Below are positions 39,056 through 46,809 of a stretch of DNA of 64,000 bases, in pieces (position 1 is the stretch's first letter; the number at the start of each line of letters is the position of its first letter). The notes under the pieces were generated by a model. The model did not search any database, was not told the DNA's origin, and worked only from the letters and a program-made list of their open reading frames with translations. Position numbers and translations under genes: made by a program. Origin of the DNA: a virus; the IMG/VR virus record IMGVR_UViG_3300012096_000007, positions 1-64,000 of that record; one strand, given 5' to 3'.

Positions 39056-39928
39056 ATGAGTGGCAATTTAGCAGAACGTGCAATGCTAGTGACACTGCGC
39101 ATATCATCTTGGGCAGGGATGATGCTTGACAAGGAAATCACTGAAGATGTCAATCAAAGCTATAAGGCAGAAAAAGAAGCTGGGCGCTATAACAAGCGCC
39201 TCGTCGCTTCCAGCTTCCTCAGTGGTGTTTCACAAGCCCATTCCAAAGCTCGCAAAACCCACAAGCTTCTTACATTACCGTGGGAATATGACGGCACTGG
39301 GATTTTGGCCAGTGCTGGCTATATCAACTATGTAGGCTTGATGAAGGAATGCCGCCAGCAAACAGAGACTGAAGTCAAGCAGTTTCTGACCATGCGGGAT
39401 GATTACATCAAGGAAGCTTCGGTGCGCCTCGGCAAAATGTTTGATGCCGATGATTACCCCAGCAATGATGAAATCAAGGAGAAGTTCGACTTTGACGTGG
39501 AAATCAAAGCAGTGCCTGAGGCCAATGATTTCCGTGTCACCCTTGGTGATGAAGCCGTCAAAGCAATCATCAAGGGTATTCAGACCCGCACCAATCAGCG
39601 GCTCCAAAATGCCATGGATGACATCTTCAAACGGATTGAAGAACTGGTCAAGCACATGGTCGAACGGCTGCGCGCTTATCAACCTGAAGCAGGCAAGCGG
39701 ACGGATACTGTCATCCGGGATTCTATCGTACAGAACATCCTTGAACTAACCAAGGTATTGCCCATCCTTAATATCACTAATGACCCGCGCATCATTGAGC
39801 TAGAAAAGCGGTTAACCGCTGATCTGGTAACATCACCTGTGATGCTGCGCACCGATGCCAAACTGAGGGCAGTTACCATCAGCAAGGCCGACGCCATCCT
39901 CAAAAAAGTCCAGAGTTACATGAAATGA
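39056..39928 (+). CDS. DUF3150-like partner of MoxR ATPase
   Basis: 290 residues, mainly helical, with an N-terminal core around LVTLRISSWAGMMLDKEITE and a coiled-coil-like centre. Proteins of this type (I believe DUF3150) lie next to MoxR ATPase and VWA genes in phages, as here (40195 and 41799). They may be clients or adaptors of the ATPase. No catalytic residues. Overlaps the next gene by ATGA. Confidence 0.7.
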   Translation: MSGNLAERAMLVTLRISSWAGMMLDKEITEDVNQSYKAEKEAGRYNKRLVASSFLSGVSQAHSKARKTHKLLTLPWEYDGTGILASAGYINYVGLMKECRQQTETEVKQFLTMRDDYIKEASVRLGKMFDADDYPSNDEIKEKFDFDVEIKAVPEANDFRVTLGDEAVKAIIKGIQTRTNQRLQNAMDDIFKRIEELVKHMVERLRAYQPEAGKRTDTVIRDSIVQNILELTKVLPILNITNDPRIIELEKRLTADLVTSPVMLRTDAKLRAVTISKADAILKKVQSYMK

Positions 39929-40125
39929 CCCGGCTTCAAGAGGTAGCGCATGAATTTTCTACCGCTGATGAAGCCTTACGCAAAGCTTTACTATGTGCTG
40001 AAAAAACTGAGCGGATCATCAAGCAACTGAAGAAGATGATGCGCCCAGCACAACCAAAACGCATCGAAGTCATGGGACGCAATGGTCGGGAAATCTGGTC
40101 ATTGCCCATTGAAGAAGTAAAATAG
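39925..40125 (+). CDS. small basic helical protein
   Basis: 66 residues: TRLQEVAHEFSTADEALRKA, a KKMMRPAQPKRIEV basic hinge and MGRNGREIWSLPIEEVK. ATG overlaps the TGA of the previous gene, so its amount follows that protein. TAG is the start of the next leader. Likely a subunit of the same complex; no family known. Confidence 0.68.
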   Translation: MTRLQEVAHEFSTADEALRKALLCAEKTERIIKQLKKMMRPAQPKRIEVMGRNGREIWSLPIEEVK

Positions 40126-40194
40126 TGCAACTACGGAACACATCTACCAAGGTGTGTTCAAAGGTGCCCTAACGCGCCAAACAGGAGGAGAAAC
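40124..40194 (+). promoter_or_regulatory. intercistronic leader
   Basis: Starts in TAG. Inner AACACA/TGTGTT with a ten-base loop, alternative GGTGC-cctaac-GCGCC, AAACAGGAGGAGAAAC, ATG. The outer stem is the weakest of the set (about seven of ten pair). Confidence 0.62.
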
Positions 40195-41244
40195 ATGTCT
40201 AAAACTCAAACTACAACTGGGGTCACAGCAGTTCGCACTGAAACAATTGAAGGTGCGAAAGAGCTGGCCCGGTATTACAGGCAAGAAGATATTCCTCTTT
40301 ACTTACACGGTGCCCCCGGCGTCGGCAAATCAGACATCATGCATCAACTAGCTGATGAAGACAAAGATGAAGGCAAAAGTGGCTTCATTGATGTCCGTGT
40401 CAGCACCATGTTGCCTGAGGACCTGACAGGTATCCCCGTGCCTGACCTTGAAAACCGTGTCGCCGTTTGGCTCAGGGCTACCTTTTGGCCTGAAGAAAAA
40501 CGTGATGGTAAGCGGGGCATCATTGCATTTGACGAACTCAGTGATGCACCACGTAACCTGCAATCATGCATCTACCGTGTGATTTTGGATCGCCAAATTG
40601 GCGACTTCAAACTGCCATCCGGCTGGTGGCCTATGGCGGCAGGCAACCGCAGGGAAGACCGTGCAGCAGCACAGTCTATTTCCAGCGCACTAGCCAACCG
40701 ATTTGCCCACATTCACATTCGGCCTGATCATGAGGCTTGGCTGCGTTGGGCCAATCTCAACAACATCAATCCTCTATTGATAGGGTACATCAAATGGAGG
40801 CCTGATATGATCCACAACATGAGCGGTGCTGACCTACTAGCATTCCCAACAGCACGTTCTTGGACACAAGCTTCCAAAGTATTTGGCAAGGAAGGCAGCC
40901 TGCGGTTTAGATTGCTATCCGGTATCGTAGGTGAAGGAGCGGCGACAGACGTAGAGACCTTCTTCACCGCGTTAAACCTGCCTGACTTTGAAGACGTCAT
41001 CAAGGATCCCATGAGCACCTTGATTCCTGAAGAACCAGCTTCACGGTTTGCATTAAGCTCGTTGCTGGCAAGAAACATGACATCTGACAACATGGTCCAA
41101 ATCATGAAATACATCAACCGGGATGCCTTTGGTGCTGACTTTGGCACTGTTGTCATCTTGGACGCCACCAAGCGAGATCAATCACTGTGTGAAACACAGG
41201 CGTTCATCAAATGGGCACGAACCAACAAGACTTTGCGCATCTAA
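40195..41244 (+). CDS. MoxR-family AAA+ ATPase
   Basis: 349 residues. Walker A GAPGVGKS at 39-46, Walker B AFDELSDAP at 111-119, sensor-like NRREDRAAAQSISSALANRF with the arginine-rich loop. These are MoxR/CbbQ-type features. Together with the HExxH-VWA protein (41799..42992) it forms a MoxR-VWA pair, which acts in chaperone-like maturation or metal insertion. In a phage it could remodel a host complex or virion protein. Confidence 0.9.
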   Translation: MSKTQTTTGVTAVRTETIEGAKELARYYRQEDIPLYLHGAPGVGKSDIMHQLADEDKDEGKSGFIDVRVSTMLPEDLTGIPVPDLENRVAVWLRATFWPEEKRDGKRGIIAFDELSDAPRNLQSCIYRVILDRQIGDFKLPSGWWPMAAGNRREDRAAAQSISSALANRFAHIHIRPDHEAWLRWANLNNINPLLIGYIKWRPDMIHNMSGADLLAFPTARSWTQASKVFGKEGSLRFRLLSGIVGEGAATDVETFFTALNLPDFEDVIKDPMSTLIPEEPASRFALSSLLARNMTSDNMVQIMKYINRDAFGADFGTVVILDATKRDQSLCETQAFIKWARTNKTLRI

Positions 41245-41264
41245 TCAACAGGAGGAGGAGAACA
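41245..41264 (+). promoter_or_regulatory. shortened leader: ribosome binding site only
   Basis: TCAACAGGAGGAGGAGAACA stands directly between the stop of the ATPase gene and a TTG start. It keeps the constant ribosome-binding part but has no hairpin in front, so this gene escapes the structural control. Confidence 0.6.
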
Positions 41265-41630
41265 TTGAAACCATTTACTAAAAATGATCGAAAACAACTA
41301 GTTGAAGACCTCAACTATTTGTCAGACATCTTAGAAAACATCATGAAAATCACAGAACAACTAACACCCGCTGACAAGATAGACGTGGCAGCCCGATTTA
41401 GGGCTGCTCACAAAACCATTGAAAAATTTGACAAAGATGTAAAAACCTATGTCAAAGATCATCTCAGGCACGCTGCAGGCGAAGTACCCGGCTATCAATT
41501 CAAAGCTGTGCTACAGATCGTCCCCACTAATCGGCTTGATCAAGAAGCCTTGAAGATCGACAAACCTGCAATAGTCGCCGCATACATGAAGCCAAGTGAC
41601 GATGAACGTGTGAGTTACGAAATACGCTAG
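41265..41630 (+). CDS. small helical protein, TTG start
   Basis: 121 residues from TTG 41265, fixed by the ribosome binding site; the earlier frame reading to 41211 lies in the ATPase gene. Helical N-terminal half (QLVEDLNYLSDILENIMKIT), then a compact C-terminal part GYQFKAVLQIVPTNRLDQEA ending DDERVSYEIR. The latter pattern is common in phage proteins of Siphovirus Gp157 or nuclease-inhibitor type, but not decisive. Part of the MoxR-VWA gene set. Confidence 0.7.
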   Translation: MKPFTKNDRKQLVEDLNYLSDILENIMKITEQLTPADKIDVAARFRAAHKTIEKFDKDVKTYVKDHLRHAAGEVPGYQFKAVLQIVPTNRLDQEALKIDKPAIVAAYMKPSDDERVSYEIR

Positions 41631-41798
41631 TGTTGCTTCAAGAAATGCCAATGTCCCTGTAAGCCGTCACTTCAGGCAGTCCTGCTTCGCAGGCTGGCTT
41701 ACTGAAAGCGTAGGGGATCGGCTGGAGCACGTTTTTGACCTACCTCTACTCCAGCCTCATTTCTTGGTGAAGCACTACGCTTCAAACAGGAGGAGAAT
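41629..41798 (+). promoter_or_regulatory. intercistronic leader, long multi-branched form
   Basis: 170 nt. Outer arms around 41629-41647 and 41775-41793 pair nearly along their length, starting in TAG. They enclose several hairpins (around 41667-41707 and 41716-41750). Alternative GAAGC-actac-GCTTC, AAACAGGAGGAGAAT, ATG. Precedes the VWA-metallopeptidase gene. Confidence 0.72.
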
Positions 41799-42992
41799 AT
41801 GAAAATCAAAGATCGTGAGGCGCATGATTCCATCATCCACGCCCGCACCAATCTATTGGTCAGCAATGGCTTCTTTGGCTTTCTGGCCATGCAATTGCGG
41901 TTGATTGAAGACTACAACATGCCTACGGCTGCGGTAGATGGTATATCACTGTTCTACAATCCTGATTTCGTCAATCAACTAGACGACAGGCAATGTGAAT
42001 TCCTGATATGCCATGAAGTCATGCACTGTTGCCTGAAACACTTCTCAAGACGGCAAGGACGACAAATCAAGCCGTGGAATGCAGCTTGTGACTTTGTAAT
42101 CAATTTGGACTTGAAGGATTCAGGCTTCACCTTGATCCACGATGTCATGATCAGCGGCAAAAACTTCCAATGCTGTATTGATGAAAAATACAGAGGTATG
42201 ACCTCTGAAGAGATCTATGATTCGTTCCCCAAAGTTGAAATTAACTTCTATATATCTGGGGATGGATCAGAATGGGACATTGGTGGTGTCATTGATGCAC
42301 CAAATGGCCAAACAGGTGAAGAGCAAGCCAAACACACTTGGGATAAAGCCGTACGATCAGCCATAGCTGTTATGAAAGCTAGTGGTATTGGCAGCGTTCC
42401 CGGCATCCTACGTCACCTGATTGGTGAATTGAATAGACCAAAAGTTTCATGGAAAGATCTGACATGGAACTTCATTGATCAATCCATGTCCAAGGAACCA
42501 TCTTGGGCACGGATCAGCCGACGCAGCGTAGCCATGGGTACCCTATTACCCGGCGTCATATCTGACCGGCTCAATCATCTAGTGTTTGCCGTGGATGATT
42601 CTGGCAGCATCAACGATAAAATGTTCAAAGAAATGCTCAGTGAAGTAGCTGGCTCTTTGGATCAAGGTACTGCTGATCAATTGACTGTCATCTATGCTGA
42701 TACCCGTGCCCATGATATTTTCCATTACGTGATGGGCGACATTGTGAAGCCAGAACCTTTAAAAGGTGGAGGAGGTGGTACTGCTTTCAGTGATACCTTC
42801 AAATACATCAGTGAAAATATCCCCGATGCCAGCTGCATCATCTACCTCACCGACCTTGATGTTTATGATTTTGGTGACGACCCCGGTATTCCAACCTTAT
42901 GGGCGGTATACACCCATGAAAGCCAATTTCCACAGCTGGCCGAAAAAGTACCGTTTGGGGTTCCCATCCATGTCTCAACAAGCATAAGCTAA
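41799..42992 (+). CDS. DUF2201-like metallopeptidase/VWA protein
   Basis: 397 residues. N-terminal metallopeptidase-like domain with CHEVMHCCLKHFSRR (HExxH at 72-76) and a downstream AACDFVINLDL segment; C-terminal VWA-like domain with MIDAS FAVDDSGSI at about 263-271 and IIYLTDLDV near the end. This two-domain order is the DUF2201 type, which works with MoxR ATPases. Sits in a separate translational unit under a long leader. It may process or hold a client delivered by the ATPase. Confidence 0.88.
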   Translation: MKIKDREAHDSIIHARTNLLVSNGFFGFLAMQLRLIEDYNMPTAAVDGISLFYNPDFVNQLDDRQCEFLICHEVMHCCLKHFSRRQGRQIKPWNAACDFVINLDLKDSGFTLIHDVMISGKNFQCCIDEKYRGMTSEEIYDSFPKVEINFYISGDGSEWDIGGVIDAPNGQTGEEQAKHTWDKAVRSAIAVMKASGIGSVPGILRHLIGELNRPKVSWKDLTWNFIDQSMSKEPSWARISRRSVAMGTLLPGVISDRLNHLVFAVDDSGSINDKMFKEMLSEVAGSLDQGTADQLTVIYADTRAHDIFHYVMGDIVKPEPLKGGGGGTAFSDTFKYISENIPDASCIIYLTDLDVYDFGDDPGIPTLWAVYTHESQFPQLAEKVPFGVPIHVSTSIS

Positions 42993-43132
42993 GTGTTCAC
43001 GTCCTGCAGAGAGGAGCCCCGGTATTAGTAGGCCACTCACAACTCCGGTGAGGGTGATCCGTCAGTGATGACGGATTGTGCCGGGGCTCCACTCTGTAGT
43101 GGTGAGCATTTGTGCTCAAACAGGAGGAGAAT
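42991..43132 (+). promoter_or_regulatory. intercistronic leader, long multi-branched form
   Basis: Outer AAGTGTTCAC/GTGAGCATTT (starts in TAA), GTCC/GTG loop kept, then a stem TGCAGAG/CTCTGTA and inner GGAGCCCCGG/CCGGGGCTCC enclosing two more hairpins. Alternative GAGC-atttgt-GCTC, AAACAGGAGGAGAAT, ATG. Confidence 0.75.
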
Positions 43133-43336
43133 ATGAAAACACCACAGGCCAAGTTTGAATGGCCTAAAATACCTCATTCACATCTCAAACTTATCTATTT
43201 CTCCATCACATCCTTCTGTTGTGCCATCACAGCTTTTGCTGACGCAATAGGAGTAACTATATTTTTCGGATTAATGACCGCGTTTGTCTTTATCAGCGTG
43301 ATTGTTAATGATGATGATGACAAGGAGGAAGCATGA
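43133..43336 (+). CDS. small membrane protein
   Basis: 67 residues from ATG 43133. Two hydrophobic helices (LIYFSITSFCCAITAFADAI and FFGLMTAFVFISVIV) and an acidic end (NDDDDKEEA). ATGA overlap with the next gene. Function unknown. Confidence 0.68.
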   Translation: MKTPQAKFEWPKIPHSHLKLIYFSITSFCCAITAFADAIGVTIFFGLMTAFVFISVIVNDDDDKEEA

Positions 43337-43710
43337 ACTTCCAATTTGTACCGATGGATGTCTATCCATTGATTGATCGAAGCAAAATGCCACAGATCGA
43401 TGACAACAAATATCCCGACTTGTTTGTATTTCTTGGTGAACAGGGAATGACTTTCAGCGCAGGAATCATTGATCCCACCCTGCTCAAACTTCACCAAGAA
43501 ATAGATATTCAAAAAGCAATGAATATCCCTGACCACAGCCTTAGCAAACCATTGCTCATCACTCAAAATGAGTTTGTGTTGGATGGTGATCACAGAGCCT
43601 ACCGGCATTTCGTCAACAAAACCAAAGCACCTTTCATCCGCATCGAGGCTGAGTTTTATGTGGCCTATACCGCCATCATGAAATTTCCCGGAACTTTCGA
43701 GGTGATATAA
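43333..43710 (+). CDS. ParB/Srx-like domain protein
   Basis: 125 residues. SKPLLITQNEFVLDGDHRAY (DGDHR at 84-88) is the ParB/sulfiredoxin-fold core: strand, then D-G-x-H-R loop that in this family binds nucleotide. The N-terminal part gives the preceding strands. Overlaps 43710 start by one base. Likely a small nucleotide-binding regulator or nuclease; its role here is unknown. Confidence 0.75.
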   Translation: MNFQFVPMDVYPLIDRSKMPQIDDNKYPDLFVFLGEQGMTFSAGIIDPTLLKLHQEIDIQKAMNIPDHSLSKPLLITQNEFVLDGDHRAYRHFVNKTKAPFIRIEAEFYVAYTAIMKFPGTFEVI

Positions 43711-44249
43711 TGACTGCGGGAAAATCAAAAGCGCATTATCAAGCATCGATGAAAGCACTTGCAGCGGCAGAACTTTCGTTCAAAACTGGAATACATGCAA
43801 CTGCCGCTGCCAAAACACTTGGATCATCAAGATCAGCAGCTACTTACGCACGGCTCATTCTTGAGTTTGGATCTGATCAAGATATCGATGATGCACGTAC
43901 TGGTAAAACTGGCTTACGGACCTTGGCTGACAAGATAAGGCCAACCCTGACAGCTGAAATTAGGAAGGAGCTTAAAAAACGTACTGGAGGAAAATTCAGC
44001 GAAGGTCATCTTCACAACCTCAAAACTGAAAAAGATCTTTGGGTCAAATTGAAAGTAGTCTTAGAGAACCTTTCTGAGTTACCTCATCCTAAGGAAATGA
44101 TCCCAGTTGTGAAAAGCAATAACATGCGAGCACGAGCTATTCGCTTGCACTTACACAACGCAACCAAATGGATAGAGGATTTCAACAATGAGTGGAAGCG
44201 ATCTGAAGAGGATACTTCTAACACCGGAGGAAGCAACGAGGCTGCTTGA
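43710..44249 (+). CDS. helix-turn-helix-like partner of the ParB-like proteins
   Basis: 179 residues. The region ATAAAKTLGSSRSAATYARL and the following IDDARTGKTGLRTLADKIRP resemble the helical part that follows ParB N-domains. C-terminal half has FSEGHLHNLKTEKDLWVKLK. It overlaps the next ParB-like gene by 62 nt. It may provide DNA binding for the two nucleotide-binding neighbours. Confidence 0.65.
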   Translation: MTAGKSKAHYQASMKALAAAELSFKTGIHATAAAKTLGSSRSAATYARLILEFGSDQDIDDARTGKTGLRTLADKIRPTLTAEIRKELKKRTGGKFSEGHLHNLKTEKDLWVKLKVVLENLSELPHPKEMIPVVKSNNMRARAIRLHLHNATKWIEDFNNEWKRSEEDTSNTGGSNEAA

Positions 44250-45018
44250 ATACAATACACTCAATCGGCCTTTAAATGACCAACACGTCAAACGTCTTGC
44301 TACTCAAATCATCGATGGCAAATGGCGTTTCAATGGAGATACCATCAAGTTTTCAGCCAAAGGTGAAATTTTAGATGGCCAACACCGTTTATGGGCTGTT
44401 GTAGAAGCAAAAATCGCTATTGAAACAATCATAGTGCGTGGCGTTGAAAAAGATGCCTTTGCTACCATTGATACCCTACGCAAACCACGTTCCGGCGCTG
44501 ACATTTTAGCCCTCAATGGAGCAACCAAGCATCGAGCCATCACATCCGCCGCCCTTCAATGGCTACTACGTTGGCAGCGTGGTGTGCTTGAAAAATATGC
44601 GGCTCCCATCAACCGCATTGAAAATTCAGACATTGAAATAGCCTTTGAAAACAACCCCGGCATAGAACGGGCCGTAAGCCGTGTGATGGGATTACGTGGG
44701 TTAGCCAACCCATCATTGGTTGGATTTTTCTATTACATTCTAACCAACCGTTCACCAGAGCTTGCAGAGCGAATGGTTTTCACACTAGAAAACCCAGCAG
44801 GTGTTACCATCAATGATCCGTTCTTCAGACTCAGAATGTACTTCAGTTCAGACAAAGTAAAACGCAAAGACCCAGTGGTGACAATAGCTTTAATGATCAA
44901 GGCGGCAAATGCCGCCTACCACGGTACAGAAGTCAGAATGCTGAATTGGCGAAATCAAGGTGACCGGCCTGAACCATTTCCAAAACTTGAAGTATCTAGT
45001 TCAGGTAATGCCATTTAA
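44188..45018 (+). CDS. ParB-like domain protein
   Basis: 276 residues. N-terminal NRPLNDQHVKRLATQIIDGK and KGEILDGQHRLWAVVEAKIA (DGQHR at 63-67) form a ParB/Srx-like module, preceded by TPEEATRLLEYNTLNRPLND as in phage ParB-like proteins. A long helical C-terminal region follows (LRWQRGVLEKYAAPINRIEN). Start ATG 44188 has AGAGGA upstream. Such proteins often act as replication or transcription regulators in phages. Confidence 0.8.
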   Translation: MSGSDLKRILLTPEEATRLLEYNTLNRPLNDQHVKRLATQIIDGKWRFNGDTIKFSAKGEILDGQHRLWAVVEAKIAIETIIVRGVEKDAFATIDTLRKPRSGADILALNGATKHRAITSAALQWLLRWQRGVLEKYAAPINRIENSDIEIAFENNPGIERAVSRVMGLRGLANPSLVGFFYYILTNRSPELAERMVFTLENPAGVTINDPFFRLRMYFSSDKVKRKDPVVTIALMIKAANAAYHGTEVRMLNWRNQGDRPEPFPKLEVSSSGNAI

Positions 45019-45086
45019 TTGCTGACGTCCAGAAGCCTACGGGCTTCTGTGGTGAGCAATCATGCTCAAACAGGAGGAGAAATAAA
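45017..45086 (+). promoter_or_regulatory. intercistronic leader
   Basis: Outer ATTGCT/AGCAAT, inner AGAAGCC-TACG-GGCTTCT, alternative GAGC-aatcat-GCTC, AAACAGGAGGAGAAATAAA, ATG. Duplicate of 37727. Starts in TAA. Confidence 0.8.
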
Positions 45087-45440
45087 ATGAGTGATGATCT
45101 TTTTGTGATTACAAACGTATTTGTCGACGGCAAAAACCTGAGTAAACTGCTCCGGGCTTCCGCCGGACTTGTCGTTAAAATGGATGTGCCACGCCCCGTC
45201 GTCAACGCAGTAATGGAAAAAGGCACCATCAAACAAGCATCAGGAGCTCGTGGCATCAAAGAAAAATTCACTGAATTAGTACGTCAATTCAACAAAGGAA
45301 CGGATCTTCCCACAAGCCAACTCAGAACCCTAATGAAACAAGCAGGAGGATCTGAAGGGGGAATTGGATATTACACCCAAGCTCTAAAAACCGAGAAAAT
45401 CCTGAAATTGAAAGAACGGGGCTTGTGGACTGTCATCTAA
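45087..45440 (+). CDS. small basic protein, unknown
   Basis: 117 residues: SDDLFVITNVFVDGKNLSKL, then a basic central helix and KQAGGSEGGIGYYTQALKTE. No family recognised. Strong leader ribosome binding site. Its stop is followed by another leader. Confidence 0.72.
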   Translation: MSDDLFVITNVFVDGKNLSKLLRASAGLVVKMDVPRPVVNAVMEKGTIKQASGARGIKEKFTELVRQFNKGTDLPTSQLRTLMKQAGGSEGGIGYYTQALKTEKILKLKERGLWTVI

Positions 45441-45445
45441 TATGA

Positions 45446-45517
45446 GAGCATTTCTGTCCTGCCCCTTGTGAGGGGCAGTGAGAAGCGCTCATGCTTCAAA
45501 AGTGAGGAGAATCATTT
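45446..45517 (+). promoter_or_regulatory. intercistronic leader, last of the series
   Basis: Outer GAGCATTTCT/AGAAGCGCTC, GTCC/GTG loop, inner TGCCCCT-TGTG-AGGGGCA, alternative GAAGC-gctcat-GCTTC, then AAAAGTGAGGAGAATCATTT, ATG. The ribosome-binding part has diverged. Confidence 0.72.
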
Positions 45518-45784
45518 ATGGCTAAGCGTGGTTTCATCAAGTACTCAGGATACTTCTTCTCAGAGCAAGACCCCATCGTAGGCTACATTCTTGCTCTGAA
45601 ACGAGAAAAGAAACTGACCAATACCAAGCTATCTGCCAAAACCAAGGTTGCTACCAGCACTTATGGAAATTGGGAGTCAAAAAAGACCAAGAGACCTCAA
45701 TTCGCTACCATTGCAGCAACTGGCGTAGCCCTTGGCTTGACCAGCCTGCCTTTAACTTCTGAAGGGCGTAGAAACGGTGGCTGA
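45518..45784 (+). CDS. Xre-like helix-turn-helix regulator
   Basis: 88 residues. SEQDPIVGYILALKREKKLT followed by LSAKTKVATSTYGNWESKKT is a HTH_3/Xre-type fold: recognition helix about VATSTYGNWE. Basic. Last gene with the structured leader, so an autoregulatory or leader-binding role is possible, but not shown. Confidence 0.75.
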   Translation: MAKRGFIKYSGYFFSEQDPIVGYILALKREKKLTNTKLSAKTKVATSTYGNWESKKTKRPQFATIAATGVALGLTSLPLTSEGRRNGG

Positions 45785-45792
45785 GTAGCCCC

Positions 45793-45858
45793 ATGATTAG
45801 ACTTGACAACCAAGTTCCAGACTACTACGTCAAAAAAGAAGGAAAACTTAACAATTAA
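45793..45858 (+). CDS. possible microprotein
   Basis: 21 residues: MIRLDNQVPDYYVKKEGKLN plus N. No clear ribosome binding site. The first ten residues resemble the start of some phage tail proteins, so it may be a remnant. Low support. Confidence 0.25.
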   Translation: MIRLDNQVPDYYVKKEGKLNN

Positions 45859-45875
45859 CCCAACAGAGTATGTAC

Positions 45876-46322
45876 ATGGCAATAGATGACATTGAGGAAT
45901 CCCGTCCCGCCAAATCCGTGACCAAAGCCGAAAAAAGCAATGGTCAGGACAAAGCCCCTACAAAGGCCGCTGGTAAGTCCGTGAAAAAGGCTGCCAAAGC
46001 CAAGGTAAGGACTAAAACCGCACCCAAAACCGCCGCTCGGGCGACAAAGACGCCTCTCAAGGCAAAGGTCACCAAAGCCAAGGCTGCAAGCAAGGTTGAC
46101 AAGGACGGGTACGGCTTCCGTAAAGGAAGTGCCAAATCCAAGGCTATTGCCATGTACGCTCGCAAAAACGGTGCAACTCTGGAAGAGGTCAAGTCAGTGG
46201 TTGGCAGCATTCAGTTAAATGTTCTCAATTCACTTGAGGAGAATGGCGCACTGATTGAACGTGCCAAAGAGCAACGTAAAGGCCAGCGTGCCGTGACGAG
46301 GTATTTCCTCAAACATCTATAA
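45876..46322 (+). CDS. histone H1-like basic protein with C-terminal winged-helix-like part
   Basis: 148 residues from ATG 45876 (45870 possible). Residues 10-75 are Lys/Ala/Pro/Thr repeats (SVKKAAKAKVRTKTAPKTAA) like H1-type tails; the C-terminal 70 residues (SAKSKAIAMYARKNGATLEE, then SLEENGALIERAKEQ) look like a winged helix. Probably nucleoid-binding. Followed by two terminators. Confidence 0.72.
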   Translation: MAIDDIEESRPAKSVTKAEKSNGQDKAPTKAAGKSVKKAAKAKVRTKTAPKTAARATKTPLKAKVTKAKAASKVDKDGYGFRKGSAKSKAIAMYARKNGATLEEVKSVVGSIQLNVLNSLEENGALIERAKEQRKGQRAVTRYFLKHL

Positions 46323-46327
46323 GTGAT

Positions 46328-46366
46328 AGTCGGGAGTCCCCGAAGACGTTTCCTCCCCTCCCGACT
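46328..46366 (+). terminator. hairpin, probable terminator
   Basis: AGTCGGGAG, 21-base loop, CTCCCGACT followed by TT. Perfect 9-bp stem, short T-run. First of two consecutive terminator-like hairpins after the basic protein gene. Confidence 0.6.
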
Positions 46367-46372
46367 TTGACT

Positions 46373-46409
46373 GGCCCTCGCAGCTGTGATGCCTGCGGGG
46401 GCCTTTTTT
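46373..46409 (+). terminator. rho-independent terminator
   Basis: GGCCCTCGCAG paired with CTGCGGGGGCC, then TTTTTT. Strong; ends the transcript of the 33-46 kb series. Confidence 0.82.
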
Positions 46410-46435
46410 ATGTTTGTCCATTTTCAGGAGGTAAC

Positions 46436-46633
46436 ATGAAACATTCAGAATTCATGGTTGGGAACTTCTTCAGATGCGGTAACGATCAATGGATGGTGAC
46501 TGATATCGGAGCTCGAACCATCATTGCTATTCATTTCAAGGAGGGCTGGATGCTGGGACCACCATATGCCTTGGCTGAAATTGTCTTTGATGAAAACGAT
46601 CTGCCGGGGTGTACACCATGGCTCAATGGATAA
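46436..46633 (+). CDS. small protein, unknown
   Basis: 65 residues from ATG 46436, with CAGGAGGTAAC upstream. KHSEFMVGNFFRCGNDQWMV and a DIGARTIIAIHFKEGWMLGP segment; the pattern V-G-x-x-F-x-C-x-x-x-x-W-x-V-T-D-I-G-x-R-T-I is typical of small conserved bacterial and phage proteins. Cytoplasmic. Function unknown. Confidence 0.72.
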   Translation: MKHSEFMVGNFFRCGNDQWMVTDIGARTIIAIHFKEGWMLGPPYALAEIVFDENDLPGCTPWLNG

Positions 46634-46809
46634 ACTTTGATCTTCAAGAGATCAACATCGAACGCAACAGAAATGGAAAAATGTCCATCTCACAAATAGT
46701 GGCTGAAAGAATAATCAGGGATTATCTCTTGAGCCTCAAACCCGTACCAGCCCCAACTGAAGAGGAGATGAATATATCATGGCCAAATTCGACAACTGGG
46801 ACATCATAG
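46618..46809 (+). CDS. small protein, unknown
   Basis: 63 residues from ATG 46618: AQWINFDLQEINIERNRNGK and RIIRDYLLSLKPVPAPTEEE. Overlaps both neighbours; no strong ribosome binding site. Helical centre. Moderate support only. Confidence 0.5.
   Translation: MAQWINFDLQEINIERNRNGKMSISQIVAERIIRDYLLSLKPVPAPTEEEMNISWPNSTTGTS

Noticed and set aside
33725-45517. CRISPR array or transposon ends, because of the recurring similar segments
   Set aside because: Copies are spaced by whole genes, each lies directly before a start codon, and arms co-vary; spacers of constant length and terminal repeats are absent.
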